DNA from: Kribbella sp. VKM Ac-2568
GTDB taxonomy: Bacteria; Actinomycetota; Actinomycetes; Propionibacteriales; Kribbellaceae
Direction of reading: 5' to 3'
Assembly (NCBI RefSeq): GCF_004345365.1
Contig: NZ_SLVF01000010.1
Span: 1-64,000 of the forward strand
Length of the DNA: 64,000 bases
Part shown: positions 44,519 to 53,474 of the stretch, piece after piece
Layout of the letters: every line of letters starts with the position of its first letter
Position numbering within the stretch: position 1 is the first letter of the stretch
The notes under the pieces: generated by a model
Seen by the model: the letters and a program-made list of their open reading frames with translations, nothing else
What the model was told of the DNA's origin: nothing
The model's database searches: none
Made by a program: the position numbers and the translations under genes

Positions 44519-45218
44519 ACTGGGTGACCGGCTGGCCGACTTCGAGGGTGGCTGGCCGGAGTTCATCCTGCATGACCCGATCGGCAACTCGCTGCTCGTC
44601 CGGGTCTACGACCTCTTCCCCGAGCAGTGCCTGGTGGCGACCGACGGCGATGAGCTGATCGGCCACGGTGCGAGCATCCCGTTCGTGTTCCCGAATGAGC
44701 ATCGTCGGGAGTTGCCGGACGGCGGGTGGGACCGCGTGCTGGTGTGGGGGATGGCCGACGAGCGACGTGGTCACGAAGGGAATGTGTCGAGCGCGCTCGA
44801 GATCGTGATCCGGCCGACTCACCTCGGTCGGGGACTCTCTCACCTGATGCTCCAGGCGATGCGGGAGGCCGTGAAGGTGAAGGGCCATCAGACGCTCTAC
44901 GCGCCGGTCCGGCCGAACGCCAAGGAAGACGCGCACCAGCCGATGACGGAGTACGTCCAGCAGGTCCGCGGGGACGGGTTGCCCGTCGACGCGTGGCTCC
45001 GGGTGCACGTCAAGGCCGGTGGCAAGGTGATCAAGGTGGCGCCGACGTCGATGGTGGTCGCCGGCACGCTCGCGGACTGGCGCGAGTGGACCGGTCTGCC
45101 GTTCGACCAGGACGGCGACGTCGTCGTACCGCAGGCTCTGGCGCCGGTCCGCTGCTCCGTCAAACACAACAACGCCGTGTACGTCGAGCCGAACGTCTGG
45201 GTCCGCCACGACCTCTGA
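44478..45218 (+). CDS. GNAT-like acyltransferase-fold protein
   Basis: 246 residues. DGDELIGHGASIPFVF resembles the central beta-strands, and RPTHLGRGLSHLMLQAMREA matches the acetyl-CoA binding motif A (R/Q-x-x-G-x-G/A) of GNAT proteins, here RGLS. The second half is longer than in a standard GNAT (WLRVHVKAGGKVIKVAPTSM). Probably a CoA-dependent transferase of unknown substrate. The start lies inside the MFS gene end. Confidence 0.65.
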   Translation: MSEIVISTLAERPELGDRLADFEGGWPEFILHDPIGNSLLVRVYDLFPEQCLVATDGDELIGHGASIPFVFPNEHRRELPDGGWDRVLVWGMADERRGHEGNVSSALEIVIRPTHLGRGLSHLMLQAMREAVKVKGHQTLYAPVRPNAKEDAHQPMTEYVQQVRGDGLPVDAWLRVHVKAGGKVIKVAPTSMVVAGTLADWREWTGLPFDQDGDVVVPQALAPVRCSVKHNNAVYVEPNVWVRHDL

Positions 45219-45220
45219 CA

Positions 45221-45240
45221 TACCCCAACTAGTCGGGGTA
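45221..45240. promoter_or_regulatory. Short palindrome TACCCC-N8-GGGGTA
   Basis: The inverted repeat TACCCC/GGGGTA with ACTAGT at its centre lies 35 bp before the SnoaL-like gene and just after the preceding stop. It could be an operator or a weak terminator; the sequence alone does not decide. Confidence 0.35.
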
Positions 45241-45274
45241 CCCCGCACGCCGGTGGCGGCCGACGATCGGTTCC

Positions 45275-45730
45275 ATGACATCGACAAAGCAGGACACAGC
45301 GCACGCCACAGGGCACACCGCAGAGCAGAACAAGGCCACGGTCCGGGACTTCATCGACGGCCTGTTCACCAACGGGGATCTTGGCGCGGTGGACACCTAC
45401 CTGGCCGAGGACTTCGTCAACCACGACCCGCCGTTCGGGGTCCCGGCCGACCGCGAAGGCATGCGCGCGGCTGGGGCGATGATGCGAGCGGGCTTCCCCG
45501 ACTGGCACAGTGAGATGCACCAACTGGTTGCCGAGGGCGACATCGTGGTCGAGCGCTTCACGGCAGGGGGCACCCACCGCGGCGAGGTGATGGGGGTGGC
45601 GCCGACCGGCCGGACCGTCAGCCTGCCGGGCATCAACATCTTCCGTCTCCGGGACGGGGTCATCGTCGAGCGGTGGGGCCGGCTGGACGACCTCGGCCTG
45701 CTCCGCCAGCTCGGCCTCACCCCGGCGTAA
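45275..45730 (+). CDS. SnoaL-like ester cyclase/isomerase-fold protein
   Basis: 151 residues of the NTF2-like fold: NKATVRDFIDGLFTNGDLGA, VNHDPPFG, MMRAGFPDWHSEMHQLVAEG and GVAPTGRTVSLPGINIFRLR are hallmarks of the SnoaL-like polyketide cyclase group. Most such proteins outside biosynthetic clusters have unknown substrates. It is a single gene, with no polyketide context here. Confidence 0.85.
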   Translation: MTSTKQDTAHATGHTAEQNKATVRDFIDGLFTNGDLGAVDTYLAEDFVNHDPPFGVPADREGMRAAGAMMRAGFPDWHSEMHQLVAEGDIVVERFTAGGTHRGEVMGVAPTGRTVSLPGINIFRLRDGVIVERWGRLDDLGLLRQLGLTPA

Positions 45731-45833
45731 CCGTGCCCGGCGCAATCTCGCTCGGCGTGACCTTGCTCCGGCTCAGCCTCGGTCCGACGTGAGCTCGGTC
45801 CGGTCGGAAATCGCTCGGCGTAGCATCGAGGCC

Positions 45834-46900
45834 ATGGCCGCTCGTGCGGACCGTCTGGATGTCCTGATCCGCCGCTGCTACGCGGGACTGGAGACCGGAG
45901 AGCTGCGGGCCGAGGTACTCGCCCGGCTCCACGGCATCCTCACCGTCGACGCGGCTTTCTTCGCCACCGTGGACCCGGCCACCCTGCTGTTCACCTCGGC
46001 GACCGCGGACGATCCGCTCCGAGCGGTGACGAGGGCGTTCCTGGCCAACGAGTTCGGCCGGACCGATGTCAACAAGTTCGCGGTACTGGCGGACTCCGCC
46101 GATCCGGTCAGCTCGCTCGACCACGCGACCCGTGGCCGCAGGGCTGCAGCGCACGATCCGTCGAGGTGATGGCTCCGCTGGGCCTGGGTGACGAGCTCCG
46201 CGCCGCGCTGCCCTCGGGCGGCCGCTGCTGGGGTGTGATCTGCCTTCACCGGGAGGATGCGACTGCGGGCTTCAGTGAAAGAGACTTGGCGGTGGTTCGG
46301 AGGCTCGGACCTCACCTTGCCGAGGGGCTGCGACGAAGTCTTGGTGGCGGCAAGCCGCTGCCCGCCATGGACCTGGGTGCCACACCGCGGCCTGGGCCTG
46401 GCGTCGTCCTCCTGGATGCAGACCTCGCCGTCGTGTCGATCAGCCCTGAGGCCGAGCATTGGCTGGCTGAACTGGATGACCAGGATTGGTCCCGGCGCAG
46501 TGAGCTGCCTGTTGCGGTCCGGGCGGCCGCCGCCCAGTTGCGACGACTTCACGAGTTGCCGATCGGCGTCTCCGCGCCGGTGCTGAAGTTGCGCAGCCGC
46601 GCGGGGCGCTGGATCGCGGTCCACGCGTCGATCCTGCGAGGAGCGACGGAGCAGACCGCTGTCGTGATCGAGCCGGCCAACCCGACCCAGCTCGGCTCCT
46701 TGCTGCTCGACGTGCACGGCCTGACCCCGGCCCAGCAGCGGGTGACGACGCTGGTACTCCGAGGCCGTTCGACCCGGCAGATCGTCGATGAGTTGCACCT
46801 GTCGCCGCACACCGTGCAGGAGCACGTCCGTGCCGCGTACGACAAGGTCGGCGTCGGCAGCCGCCGTGAGCTCATCGCCGCCCTCCTCGGCGAGCACTGA
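45834..46900 (+). pseudogene. LuxR-type regulator interrupted by a frameshift
   Basis: The first part (45834-46169) is a GAF/sensor-like N-terminus (EVLARLHGILTVDAAFFATV, NKFAVLADSADPVSSLDHAT). The second (46166-46900) continues it (VMAPLGLGDELRAALPSGGR, WGVICLHRE) and ends in a LuxR HTH (LTPAQQRVTTLVLRGRSTRQ, LHLSPHTVQEHVRAAYDKVG). One missing or extra base near 46140 splits what is normally one protein of about 355 residues. The split halves overlap by GTGA, so coupled translation is possible, but frameshift decay or a sequence error is more likely. Confidence 0.75.
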
Positions 46901-46964
46901 AAGAGCCACCGCTTCCGGGTGCAAGCCGCTAGCCAGCCGCGGTGGGCACACGCCGGAGCGGAGG

Positions 46965-48137
46965 TCAGAGGGGCACCCTCGTGCGGACTCTCAGACCTGG
47001 CGCGAGGGCGGCGGTCACCAGTAGGGACAGGACGGCGGCGCCGGCGATGGAGATGGCTGGGGTGGAGAGTTCGGCGCCCAGTCCGACGACTGTGGCGGAG
47101 AGGGCTTGGGCGGTCATCATGCCGCTGCCCGCCAGGCCGAGGCCTTGGGCTCGCAGTTCCTCGGGGACTACAGCCAGGAACTGGTCCTGCAGGGCCAGCG
47201 ACGCCGCATAACCGATGGACGCCACCCCCACGGCAGCCACCGCGACCGACACCGCAGGCTCCAGCAGGAACAGTAGATAGGGCGCGGCGAGTAGCAGCCG
47301 TAGTGGGATCACCAGGCGGTTGCGGAGGTCGCGAGGTACCCAGCGGCCGAACACGATGTCCCCAACGAGCATGCCCGCTGCTGCCGCTACGAAGAGCGCG
47401 CCGGCCGCGTCGCCGGCGTACGGGACGAACAGGGCCTCGGCGCCGACTATGAGTCCGTTGGGGATCCACTGGGCGAGCAGCAGCGAGCGGGTAGTGCGGT
47501 CGCCGAGTAGGCGCTTGTTGCCGTCTGTGGTGGTGCGGATGGTTGCGGCGCCGGTTGCCTTGGGTGCTCTGGGCCGCAGCCCTAGCCGGGTCACCAGCGC
47601 TGTGGCGAGGGCGAGCTCCGCACTGACGAGCAAGGCGGCTCGGGGCCCGACTGCAGCCAGCAAGGTGCCGCCGACTCCGAAGCCGACGATCTGCATCGCG
47701 CCGACCGTGATGTTGAGTACCGACCTGCCCAGCACATACCCGTCCCGCGGCAGTACATCCACCAGTACTGCGGTACGCACCGCGGAGGCGACCGCGTCGA
47801 CAACGCCGAGGGACATGATCAGGGCGAAGATCCCCCAGACGGGCAGCACCTTAGCGGCCAGCAGCAGAGCACCAGCCGCGCGCACGCAGTCCCAGGCCGC
47901 CAGGAAGCCGCGCGGTGGTACCCGGTCGGCCCAGGAGAGCAAGGTGGCTGCTCCGAGAGCCTGGGGAGCGAAGCCGGCGAGATAGGCGAGCGCGGCCAGC
48001 AGCGGCGACGAGGTGGTCGCGTAGACGAGAGCGGAGAGCGCCAGCATCTGCATGGTCGATCCCGCGACGGAAGTGGCTCCGCCGGCGAAGAGCACCCGGA
48101 ACTCGGAGACGGTGAACAGTTCGCGATAAGTACGCAC
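46965..48137 (-). CDS. MFS transporter
   Basis: About 390 residues with 10-12 helices. FTVSEFRVLFAGGATSVAGS opens the family of drug-efflux-type MFS, and LSWADRVPPRGFLAAWDCVR is the motif-A-like loop. GTG 48137 (VRTYRELF) is preferred; an upstream TTG would add 10 Pro/Arg-rich residues. It is divergent from the ArsR-type regulator at 48197, a standard pairing for regulated efflux. Confidence 0.85.
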   Translation of the reverse strand: MRTYRELFTVSEFRVLFAGGATSVAGSTMQMLALSALVYATTSSPLLAALAYLAGFAPQALGAATLLSWADRVPPRGFLAAWDCVRAAGALLLAAKVLPVWGIFALIMSLGVVDAVASAVRTAVLVDVLPRDGYVLGRSVLNITVGAMQIVGFGVGGTLLAAVGPRAALLVSAELALATALVTRLGLRPRAPKATGAATIRTTTDGNKRLLGDRTTRSLLLAQWIPNGLIVGAEALFVPYAGDAAGALFVAAAAGMLVGDIVFGRWVPRDLRNRLVIPLRLLLAAPYLLFLLEPAVSVAVAAVGVASIGYAASLALQDQFLAVVPEELRAQGLGLAGSGMMTAQALSATVVGLGAELSTPAISIAGAAVLSLLVTAALAPGLRVRTRVPL

Positions 48138-48196
48138 CCGCCGAGGTTGAGCCAGACGCCCACCCAAGAGCTACTGTTTCGCCAGGAGACGAAACG

Positions 48197-49192
48197 ATGA
48201 CCATTCTGAAGGTGAGTCCTGACAACCTCGCGACGGCCCGGTTCGCGGTGTCGCCGATGGTGGAGACCGTCAGCGCGCTGATCATGCTCAGCGGCCTCAA
48301 ACGACCCGCCTGGCTGGCCGGCTGGATCGACGAGCACCAGAGCAAGGTCAGCAAGCTCCGAGCCGCCGACCCACTGGTGGACGCCCTGGTGACGCTGCTG
48401 ACGACCACCGGCTGGCTGCCCGACTTCTTCACCAGGCCGCCTTCAGGCGGGATGCGGACCACCTTCGCTGACGAGCTGGCCGCAGTACGGACCGTTGGGC
48501 CGGAGGAAGCGCGGTCTGATCTCACCACGGCCGCTGGTGGCCGCCTGCCGCGAGCACTGGACCACCCGGATCTGGCGGAGCGGGTCGCGGACGTGCTCGA
48601 GGAGGTCTGGACGTCTGTGCTCGCTCCCGACTGGCCGCGACGTCGGGCGGTGCTCGAGCGGGACATCGTGCAGCGGGCCGGACTGCTCGCCGCCTATGGC
48701 TGGAGCCGAGCGCTGGACGGCCTTGGACCCTCTGTCCGCTGGCTCGGGAGAGGACAGCTGGAGGTCAATCGGCACGACTACCCGACCCGTGTGCTGGCTG
48801 ACGCCCAGCTGCTGCTGGTCCCGTGCACACTCGACAGCGGCTGGCTCTGCATCGACCCGCCACGGGCCTATGCCGTCGTCTACCCCGCCAGGGGGACGGC
48901 CCAGGCGCAGGAGAGCGCAGTACCGGGTGGGATCGACAGGTTGATCGGTGGGAATCGTGCGGCGGTCCTGCGGGCGTTGGAGAGCCCGGCGAGCACGAGC
49001 CAGCTGGTCGCGGTCCTCGGCCTCGGGCTGGGCACGGTCGGAGACCACCTGGCGGTACTGCGGGACGCGGGCGCGGTCGGTCGAACCCGCACCGGCCGCT
49101 CCGTCCTCTACCACCGCACCGAGCTCGGCGACCTGCTGGCCAGGACCGCAGTACCTGGGCAGCTGGACCCTAAAAAGTCCGCATCACCTTGA
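48197..49192 (+). CDS. ArsR-type regulator with long N-terminal domain
   Basis: 331 residues. The first about 240 form the DUF5937-like domain that precedes a C-terminal ArsR HTH in many actinomycetes (ALESPASTSQLVAVLGLGLG, TVGDHLAVLRDAGAVGRTRT). No cysteine metal site is visible, so the ligand is probably not a metal. It likely represses the divergent MFS gene, whose start is 60 bp away. Confidence 0.85.
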   Translation: MTILKVSPDNLATARFAVSPMVETVSALIMLSGLKRPAWLAGWIDEHQSKVSKLRAADPLVDALVTLLTTTGWLPDFFTRPPSGGMRTTFADELAAVRTVGPEEARSDLTTAAGGRLPRALDHPDLAERVADVLEEVWTSVLAPDWPRRRAVLERDIVQRAGLLAAYGWSRALDGLGPSVRWLGRGQLEVNRHDYPTRVLADAQLLLVPCTLDSGWLCIDPPRAYAVVYPARGTAQAQESAVPGGIDRLIGGNRAAVLRALESPASTSQLVAVLGLGLGTVGDHLAVLRDAGAVGRTRTGRSVLYHRTELGDLLARTAVPGQLDPKKSASP

Positions 49193-49355
49193 TGATGCGG
49201 CGGCGTAGCCAGACCCGCCTGGTGCCGTCGGGGTAGCGCCTCAGCCGGGCGAGCTCCCAGCCGCCGTACTCGGCGTGCTCGGTGAGCAATCGCCGCACGG
49301 CTCCGCGCGACTCCGTCCTGGACACCTCGAACTGCTGCAGCTCGTATTCAGCCAT
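49170..49355 (-). CDS. DUF5703 family protein
   Basis: 61 residues (MAEYELQQFEVSRTESRGAV, LLTEHAEYGGWELARLRRYP), matching the small DUF5703 family of actinobacteria with unknown role. GGAGGTG precedes the ATG. Its 3' end overlaps the end of the ArsR-type gene by 23 nt (convergent). Confidence 0.8.
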   Translation of the reverse strand: MAEYELQQFEVSRTESRGAVRRLLTEHAEYGGWELARLRRYPDGTRRVWLRRRIIKVMRTF

Positions 49356-49389
49356 CCGCACCTCCGAACCCTCCGGAACCTTCTCTACC

Positions 49390-50331
49390 TCACGAAACGT
49401 CCTCCAGCGCCGCCACGATGGCCGGCGGCAGAGTGAGTTCTTCCACACCCAAAACCGACTTCAGTTGCATCGCCGTCCGGGCTCCGACGATGGCCGCTGT
49501 CACCCCCGGCCGGTCCCTGACCCAGGTGAGCGCCACCTCGAGCGGGGTCCAGCCGAGGCCGTCAGCGGCCCTGGCTACCGCTTCCACGATGCCCGAACCT
49601 CGCCCGTCCAGGTAGGGGTCGACGAATCTCGACAGATGTTGGGACGCCGCTCGCGAGTCCGCGGGAATGCCCGTCCGGTACTTCCCAGTCAACACACCGC
49701 GCCCAAGCGGCGACCACGCCAGTACTCCGATGCCGAGGCCGCCCGCCGCTCGAATGGCGTCCGCCTCCGCGTCCCGGGCGAGCAGCGAATACTCCACCTG
49801 GTTCGACACCGGTACTGCGCGGCCGGGCCATGCCTGCTGCCAGGTGACCGCCCGGGCCGACTTCCAGCCCGCGTAGTTCGACACGCCGACATACCGGACC
49901 TTGCCGGAGTTCACCGCGTGGTCCAGCGCCGACAGGGTCTCCTCTAGCGGCACGTCGTCGGACCAGGTGTGCAGCTGCCACAGGTCGATGTAGTCGACGT
50001 TCAGCCGGCGCAGGGAGCCCTCGAGATCGCGGAGCAGGGCGCCGCGTGAGGTGTCGGTGATCCGCTCGCCGCGGCGGACGCTGAAGCCGGCCTTGGTCGC
50101 GATCACCAGGTCGTCGCGGTCCACCACGTCGCCGAGCAGCGAACCGATCAGCCGCTCGCTGTCGCCGTCCCCGTACGCCGCTGCGGTGTCGACCAGGGTG
50201 CCGCCGGCAGCGACGAAGGCCGCGAGCTGCTCGCGGGCCTCGTGCTCGTCGGTGTCGCGGCCCCAGGACATGGTGCCCAGGCCGAGCCTGCTCACCGTCA
50301 GACCGCTGTGACCGAGATAGCGCTGCTGCAT
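49390..50331 (-). CDS. Aldo/keto reductase
   Basis: 313 residues. LGLGTMSWG, the catalytic Asp and Tyr in TLVDTAAAYGDGDSE, Lys in IATKAGFS and His in LWQLHTWSDD complete the AKR tetrad. The C-terminal NADP site (AIVGARTAMQLKSVL) is present. It acts as a soluble NADPH-dependent carbonyl reductase of unknown substrate. It is divergent from the LLM oxidoreductase. Confidence 0.9.
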   Translation of the reverse strand: MQQRYLGHSGLTVSRLGLGTMSWGRDTDEHEAREQLAAFVAAGGTLVDTAAAYGDGDSERLIGSLLGDVVDRDDLVIATKAGFSVRRGERITDTSRGALLRDLEGSLRRLNVDYIDLWQLHTWSDDVPLEETLSALDHAVNSGKVRYVGVSNYAGWKSARAVTWQQAWPGRAVPVSNQVEYSLLARDAEADAIRAAGGLGIGVLAWSPLGRGVLTGKYRTGIPADSRAASQHLSRFVDPYLDGRGSGIVEAVARAADGLGWTPLEVALTWVRDRPGVTAAIVGARTAMQLKSVLGVEELTLPPAIVAALEDVS

Positions 50332-50382
50332 GTACCGAGCCTATTGCGGGCCACCGACAACGGCTCGTTAGGCTCGCCTGTC

Positions 50383-51441
50383 ATGCGACTCGGACTCAAC
50401 ATCGGCTTCGTCCTCGGTGGCGACGACCATCTGGATCATCTGAGGGTGGTGAGGGAGGCCGAGGCGCTCGGGTTCTCGGTCACCTGGGCCGCGGAGGCGT
50501 ACGGCTCGGACGCCGCCACGCTGCTGAGCTGGATCGCCGCCCAGACCTCCACCATCGACGTAGGCGCCGCCGTGTTCCAGATCCCGGCCCGGACGCCGGC
50601 GATGACCGCGATGACCGCCGCGACGCTGGACAAGCTCTCGAACGGCCGGTTCCGGCTCGGTCTCGGCGTGTCGGGGCCGCAGGTGTCCGACGGATGGCAC
50701 GGGGTCCGCTTCTCTCAGCCGTTGCTCAGGACGCGTGAGTACGTTGCGATCGTGAACTCCGCCCTGCGCCGCGAGACCGTCGCGTTCGAGGGCTCCCACT
50801 TCACCCTGCCGTTGCCCGACGGGCCCGGCAAGGCGCTCAAGCTGACCATCCGGCCGGTCCGCGACCACGTGCCGGTCTACCTGGCCGCCGTCGGCCCGAA
50901 GAACCTCGAGCTGGCCGGCGAGATCGCCGACGGCTGGCTCGGCATCCTCAACGAACCCTCGTACCTGGGAGAGCAGTTGAAGCACATCAGGGCGGGCCGC
51001 CAGGTCCGTCAGCCCGAGCTCGGTCTGGAGGGTTTCGACGTCGTCGCGTCGGTGCCCACCGTGGTCGGGCACGACATCGCCGCCTGCGCCGACCCCGTGC
51101 GTGGCTACACGGCCCTCTACATCGGTGGGATGGGCAGCCGGGAGAAGAATTTCTACAACGCGCTGGCTGTCCGGATGGGGTACGCCGACGCGGCCAAGGA
51201 GGTCCAGGACCTCTACCTGGCGAAGAAGCACCGCGAGGCGATGGCCGCCGTACCGCAGAACTTCATCGACTCGGTCTCGCTGCTCGGCGGCAAGGAGCGG
51301 ATCGCCGACAAGCTCACGGCGTACGCCGAGGCGGGCACGACCACGCTCGCGATCACCCCGTTCGAGCCGACAGTGGAGAAGCGGATCGACACCCTGCGGG
51401 TGGTCGCCGAGGCCCTCGAGCTCGCCGGGATCGGTGACTGA
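50383..51441 (+). CDS. LLM-class F420-dependent oxidoreductase
   Basis: 352 residues. The TIM-barrel luciferase-like fold has REAEALGFSVTWAAEAYGSD, FQIPARTPAMTAMTAATLDK and RFRLGLGVSGPQVSDGWHG, typical of F420 (rather than FMN) members in actinobacteria. ATG 50383 is chosen; the open frame further upstream lies in the aldo/keto reductase promoter region. The uppP start is 5 nt after its stop, so the two are probably co-transcribed. Confidence 0.88.
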   Translation: MRLGLNIGFVLGGDDHLDHLRVVREAEALGFSVTWAAEAYGSDAATLLSWIAAQTSTIDVGAAVFQIPARTPAMTAMTAATLDKLSNGRFRLGLGVSGPQVSDGWHGVRFSQPLLRTREYVAIVNSALRRETVAFEGSHFTLPLPDGPGKALKLTIRPVRDHVPVYLAAVGPKNLELAGEIADGWLGILNEPSYLGEQLKHIRAGRQVRQPELGLEGFDVVASVPTVVGHDIAACADPVRGYTALYIGGMGSREKNFYNALAVRMGYADAAKEVQDLYLAKKHREAMAAVPQNFIDSVSLLGGKERIADKLTAYAEAGTTTLAITPFEPTVEKRIDTLRVVAEALELAGIGD

Positions 51442-51446
51442 CCTCC

Positions 51447-52274
51447 ATGACGATTTGGGACGCCATCATCCTCGGCATCGTCGAGGGTCTGACCGAATTC
51501 CTGCCCGTCTCGAGTACCGGCCACCTCACCATCGCGTCGAAGATGCTCGGCCAGCAGATCGACGACCCGGCCATCACCGCGTTCACCGCGGTGATCCAGT
51601 TCGGCGCGATCGCGGCCGTGGTGCTGTTCATGTGGAAGGAGATCCGCAGGTATGCCGTCGGATGGTTCCGCGGCCTGCGCAAGCCGGAGTACCGCGGTGA
51701 GTTCGACCACCGGATGGGCTGGTTCGTGATCGTCGGCTCGCTGCCGATCTGCATCGTCGGGTTCCTCGCGAAGGGCATCATCGCCGGACCGCTGCGCAGC
51801 CTGTGGTGGGTCGCGGGATCGCTGATCGTGTGGTCGTTCTTCATGGTCGCGGCGGAGCGCCTGGGCAGCAAGAGCCGCCCGCTGGAGAAGCTCACCCTGA
51901 CCGACGCGATCGTGATGGGCCTGGTCCAGTGCCTCGCGCTGATCCCCGGTGTCTCCCGCTCGGGCGCCACCCTGGTGGGCGGTCTGTTCCGCGGCCTGGA
52001 TCGGGTCGCCGCGACCCGGATGGCCTTCCTGCTGGGCATTCCGGCCCTGGTGGGAGCGGCCGTCTTCGAACTGCCGGACGCCCTCGGCGGTGACGTCGGG
52101 CTCGCCCCGGTCCTCGTCGGCACGCTCGTCAGCTTTATCGTCGGCTACGCCTCGGTCGCGTGGCTGCTCCGCTTCGTCGCCAAGCACTCCATCGAGATCT
52201 TCGCCTTCTACCGGATCCTGCTCGGCGTGGTGATCCTGATCCTGCTGGCGACCAGCACCATCACCGCCACCTGA
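51447..52274 (+). CDS. uppP: Undecaprenyl-diphosphatase
   Basis: 275 residues, eight membrane helices. The signatures EGLTEFLPVSSTGHL (residues 11-25) and PGVSRSGATLVGGLFRGLDR are the BacA/UppP active-site motifs. It recycles C55-PP to C55-P for peptidoglycan and wall-polymer synthesis and contributes to bacitracin tolerance. Its end faces the CorA gene across a palindromic intergenic region. Confidence 0.95.
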   Translation: MTIWDAIILGIVEGLTEFLPVSSTGHLTIASKMLGQQIDDPAITAFTAVIQFGAIAAVVLFMWKEIRRYAVGWFRGLRKPEYRGEFDHRMGWFVIVGSLPICIVGFLAKGIIAGPLRSLWWVAGSLIVWSFFMVAAERLGSKSRPLEKLTLTDAIVMGLVQCLALIPGVSRSGATLVGGLFRGLDRVAATRMAFLLGIPALVGAAVFELPDALGGDVGLAPVLVGTLVSFIVGYASVAWLLRFVAKHSIEIFAFYRILLGVVILILLATSTITAT

Positions 52275-52282
52275 CGTTGGGC

Positions 52283-52333
52283 CCCGCAGTACTGCGAGCC
52301 GCATTGCACGGCGTCCGCAGTACTGCGGACGCC
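52283..52333. terminator. Palindromic bidirectional terminator between uppP and the CorA gene
   Basis: A perfect 24-bp palindrome at 52310-52333 (arms GGCGTCCGCAGT and its complement) lies between the two convergent genes. A second GCAGTACTGC palindrome at about 52286-52295 lies before it. There is no T-run. Confidence 0.55.
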
Positions 52334-52344
52334 GCGTCGGCTGG

Positions 52345-53319
52345 TCAGAGCCAGCCGGCGCGGCGGAAGCCGGCGTACATGACGCTGCAGACGGCCGCCA
52401 TCAGGGCCAGGCAGGCGAAGTAGCCGTAGTACCAGCGCAGCTCGGGCATGTTGTCGAAGTTCATCCCGTAGATGCCGGCCAGGGCGGTCGGGACGGCGGC
52501 GATCGCGACCCAGGCCGAGATCCGGCGCATGTCGTCGTTCTGCTGTACCGAGACGCGGGCCAGATGGGCGCTCAGAGCGGAGCTGAGCAGCGCGTCGAGG
52601 CCCTCGGTCTGGTCGGCGACGCGGTTCACGTGGTCGGCGACGTCGCGGAAGAACGGCGCGGCCTGGGCGCTGATCAGCGGGATCTCGGCGCGGGCGAAGG
52701 ACCCGATCGGCTCACGCAGCGGGACGATCGCGCGGAGCATCTCGAGCACCTCGCGCTTCAGCGTGTAGATCCGCTCGGCGTCGTTGGTGCGCTCGGAGGA
52801 GAAGACCGACGCCTCCACCTCGTCGACGTCGATCTCGACCGCCTCGGCGACCGTCTCGTAGCCGTCGACGACCGAGTCGCAGATCGCCCAGAGCACCGCC
52901 GCCGGGCCGTGCCCGAGGATCGAGGCGCGCTCCTCGAGTTCGTGCCGGGCGGTGGCCAGCGGAGCGCCCTCGCCGTGCCGGACGGTGACGACGTACCGCT
53001 TGCCGACGAAGACGCTGACCTGGCCGGTCTCCACCGCGTCACCCTCGTCGACGTACCAGAGGGTGCGCAGCACGACCACGATCGATTCGCCGAACCGCTC
53101 GACCTTGGGGCGCTGGTGCGGTTTGAGCGAGTCCTCGACGGCGAGGGGGTGCAGGTCGAAGAGTTCCTGGACCCGGCTCATCTCCTCGGCGGACGGTTCG
53201 TGCAGGCCGACCCAGCCGAAGCATCTGCCGTCGTCGTCGATGGCCTGCGCGACCGTCTCCGGGTCGCGGGGCAGGTCCTGCCGCTCACCACCGGCGTAGA
53301 CACCGCAGTCGACGATCAC
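52345..53319 (-). CDS. CorA-type magnesium/cobalt transporter
   Basis: 324 residues. A large soluble N-terminal funnel domain is followed by two C-terminal membrane helices and the selectivity motif Y-G-M-N (GIYGMNFDNMPEL). This is the defining layout of CorA. GTG 53319 is preferred; a longer frame to 53442 is Arg/Pro-rich and unlikely. It mediates Mg2+ (Co2+/Ni2+) uptake across the membrane as a pentamer. Confidence 0.92.
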   Translation of the reverse strand: MIVDCGVYAGGERQDLPRDPETVAQAIDDDGRCFGWVGLHEPSAEEMSRVQELFDLHPLAVEDSLKPHQRPKVERFGESIVVVLRTLWYVDEGDAVETGQVSVFVGKRYVVTVRHGEGAPLATARHELEERASILGHGPAAVLWAICDSVVDGYETVAEAVEIDVDEVEASVFSSERTNDAERIYTLKREVLEMLRAIVPLREPIGSFARAEIPLISAQAAPFFRDVADHVNRVADQTEGLDALLSSALSAHLARVSVQQNDDMRRISAWVAIAAVPTALAGIYGMNFDNMPELRWYYGYFACLALMAAVCSVMYAGFRRAGWL

Positions 53320-53474
53320 CCGTCCATGATCGCACCGGCGCCCGGCCGGTCGCCGCGTACTCCGCTCTCCGGGGTTCGCGCCGCCGTCAGCGGGGTGAGC
53401 TGTACTGCGCTTGCCGTCGTCGGCTGGTGAGATCTTGTGCACGGGACTTGTGCCGACCGGATACCGTGCGGTCT

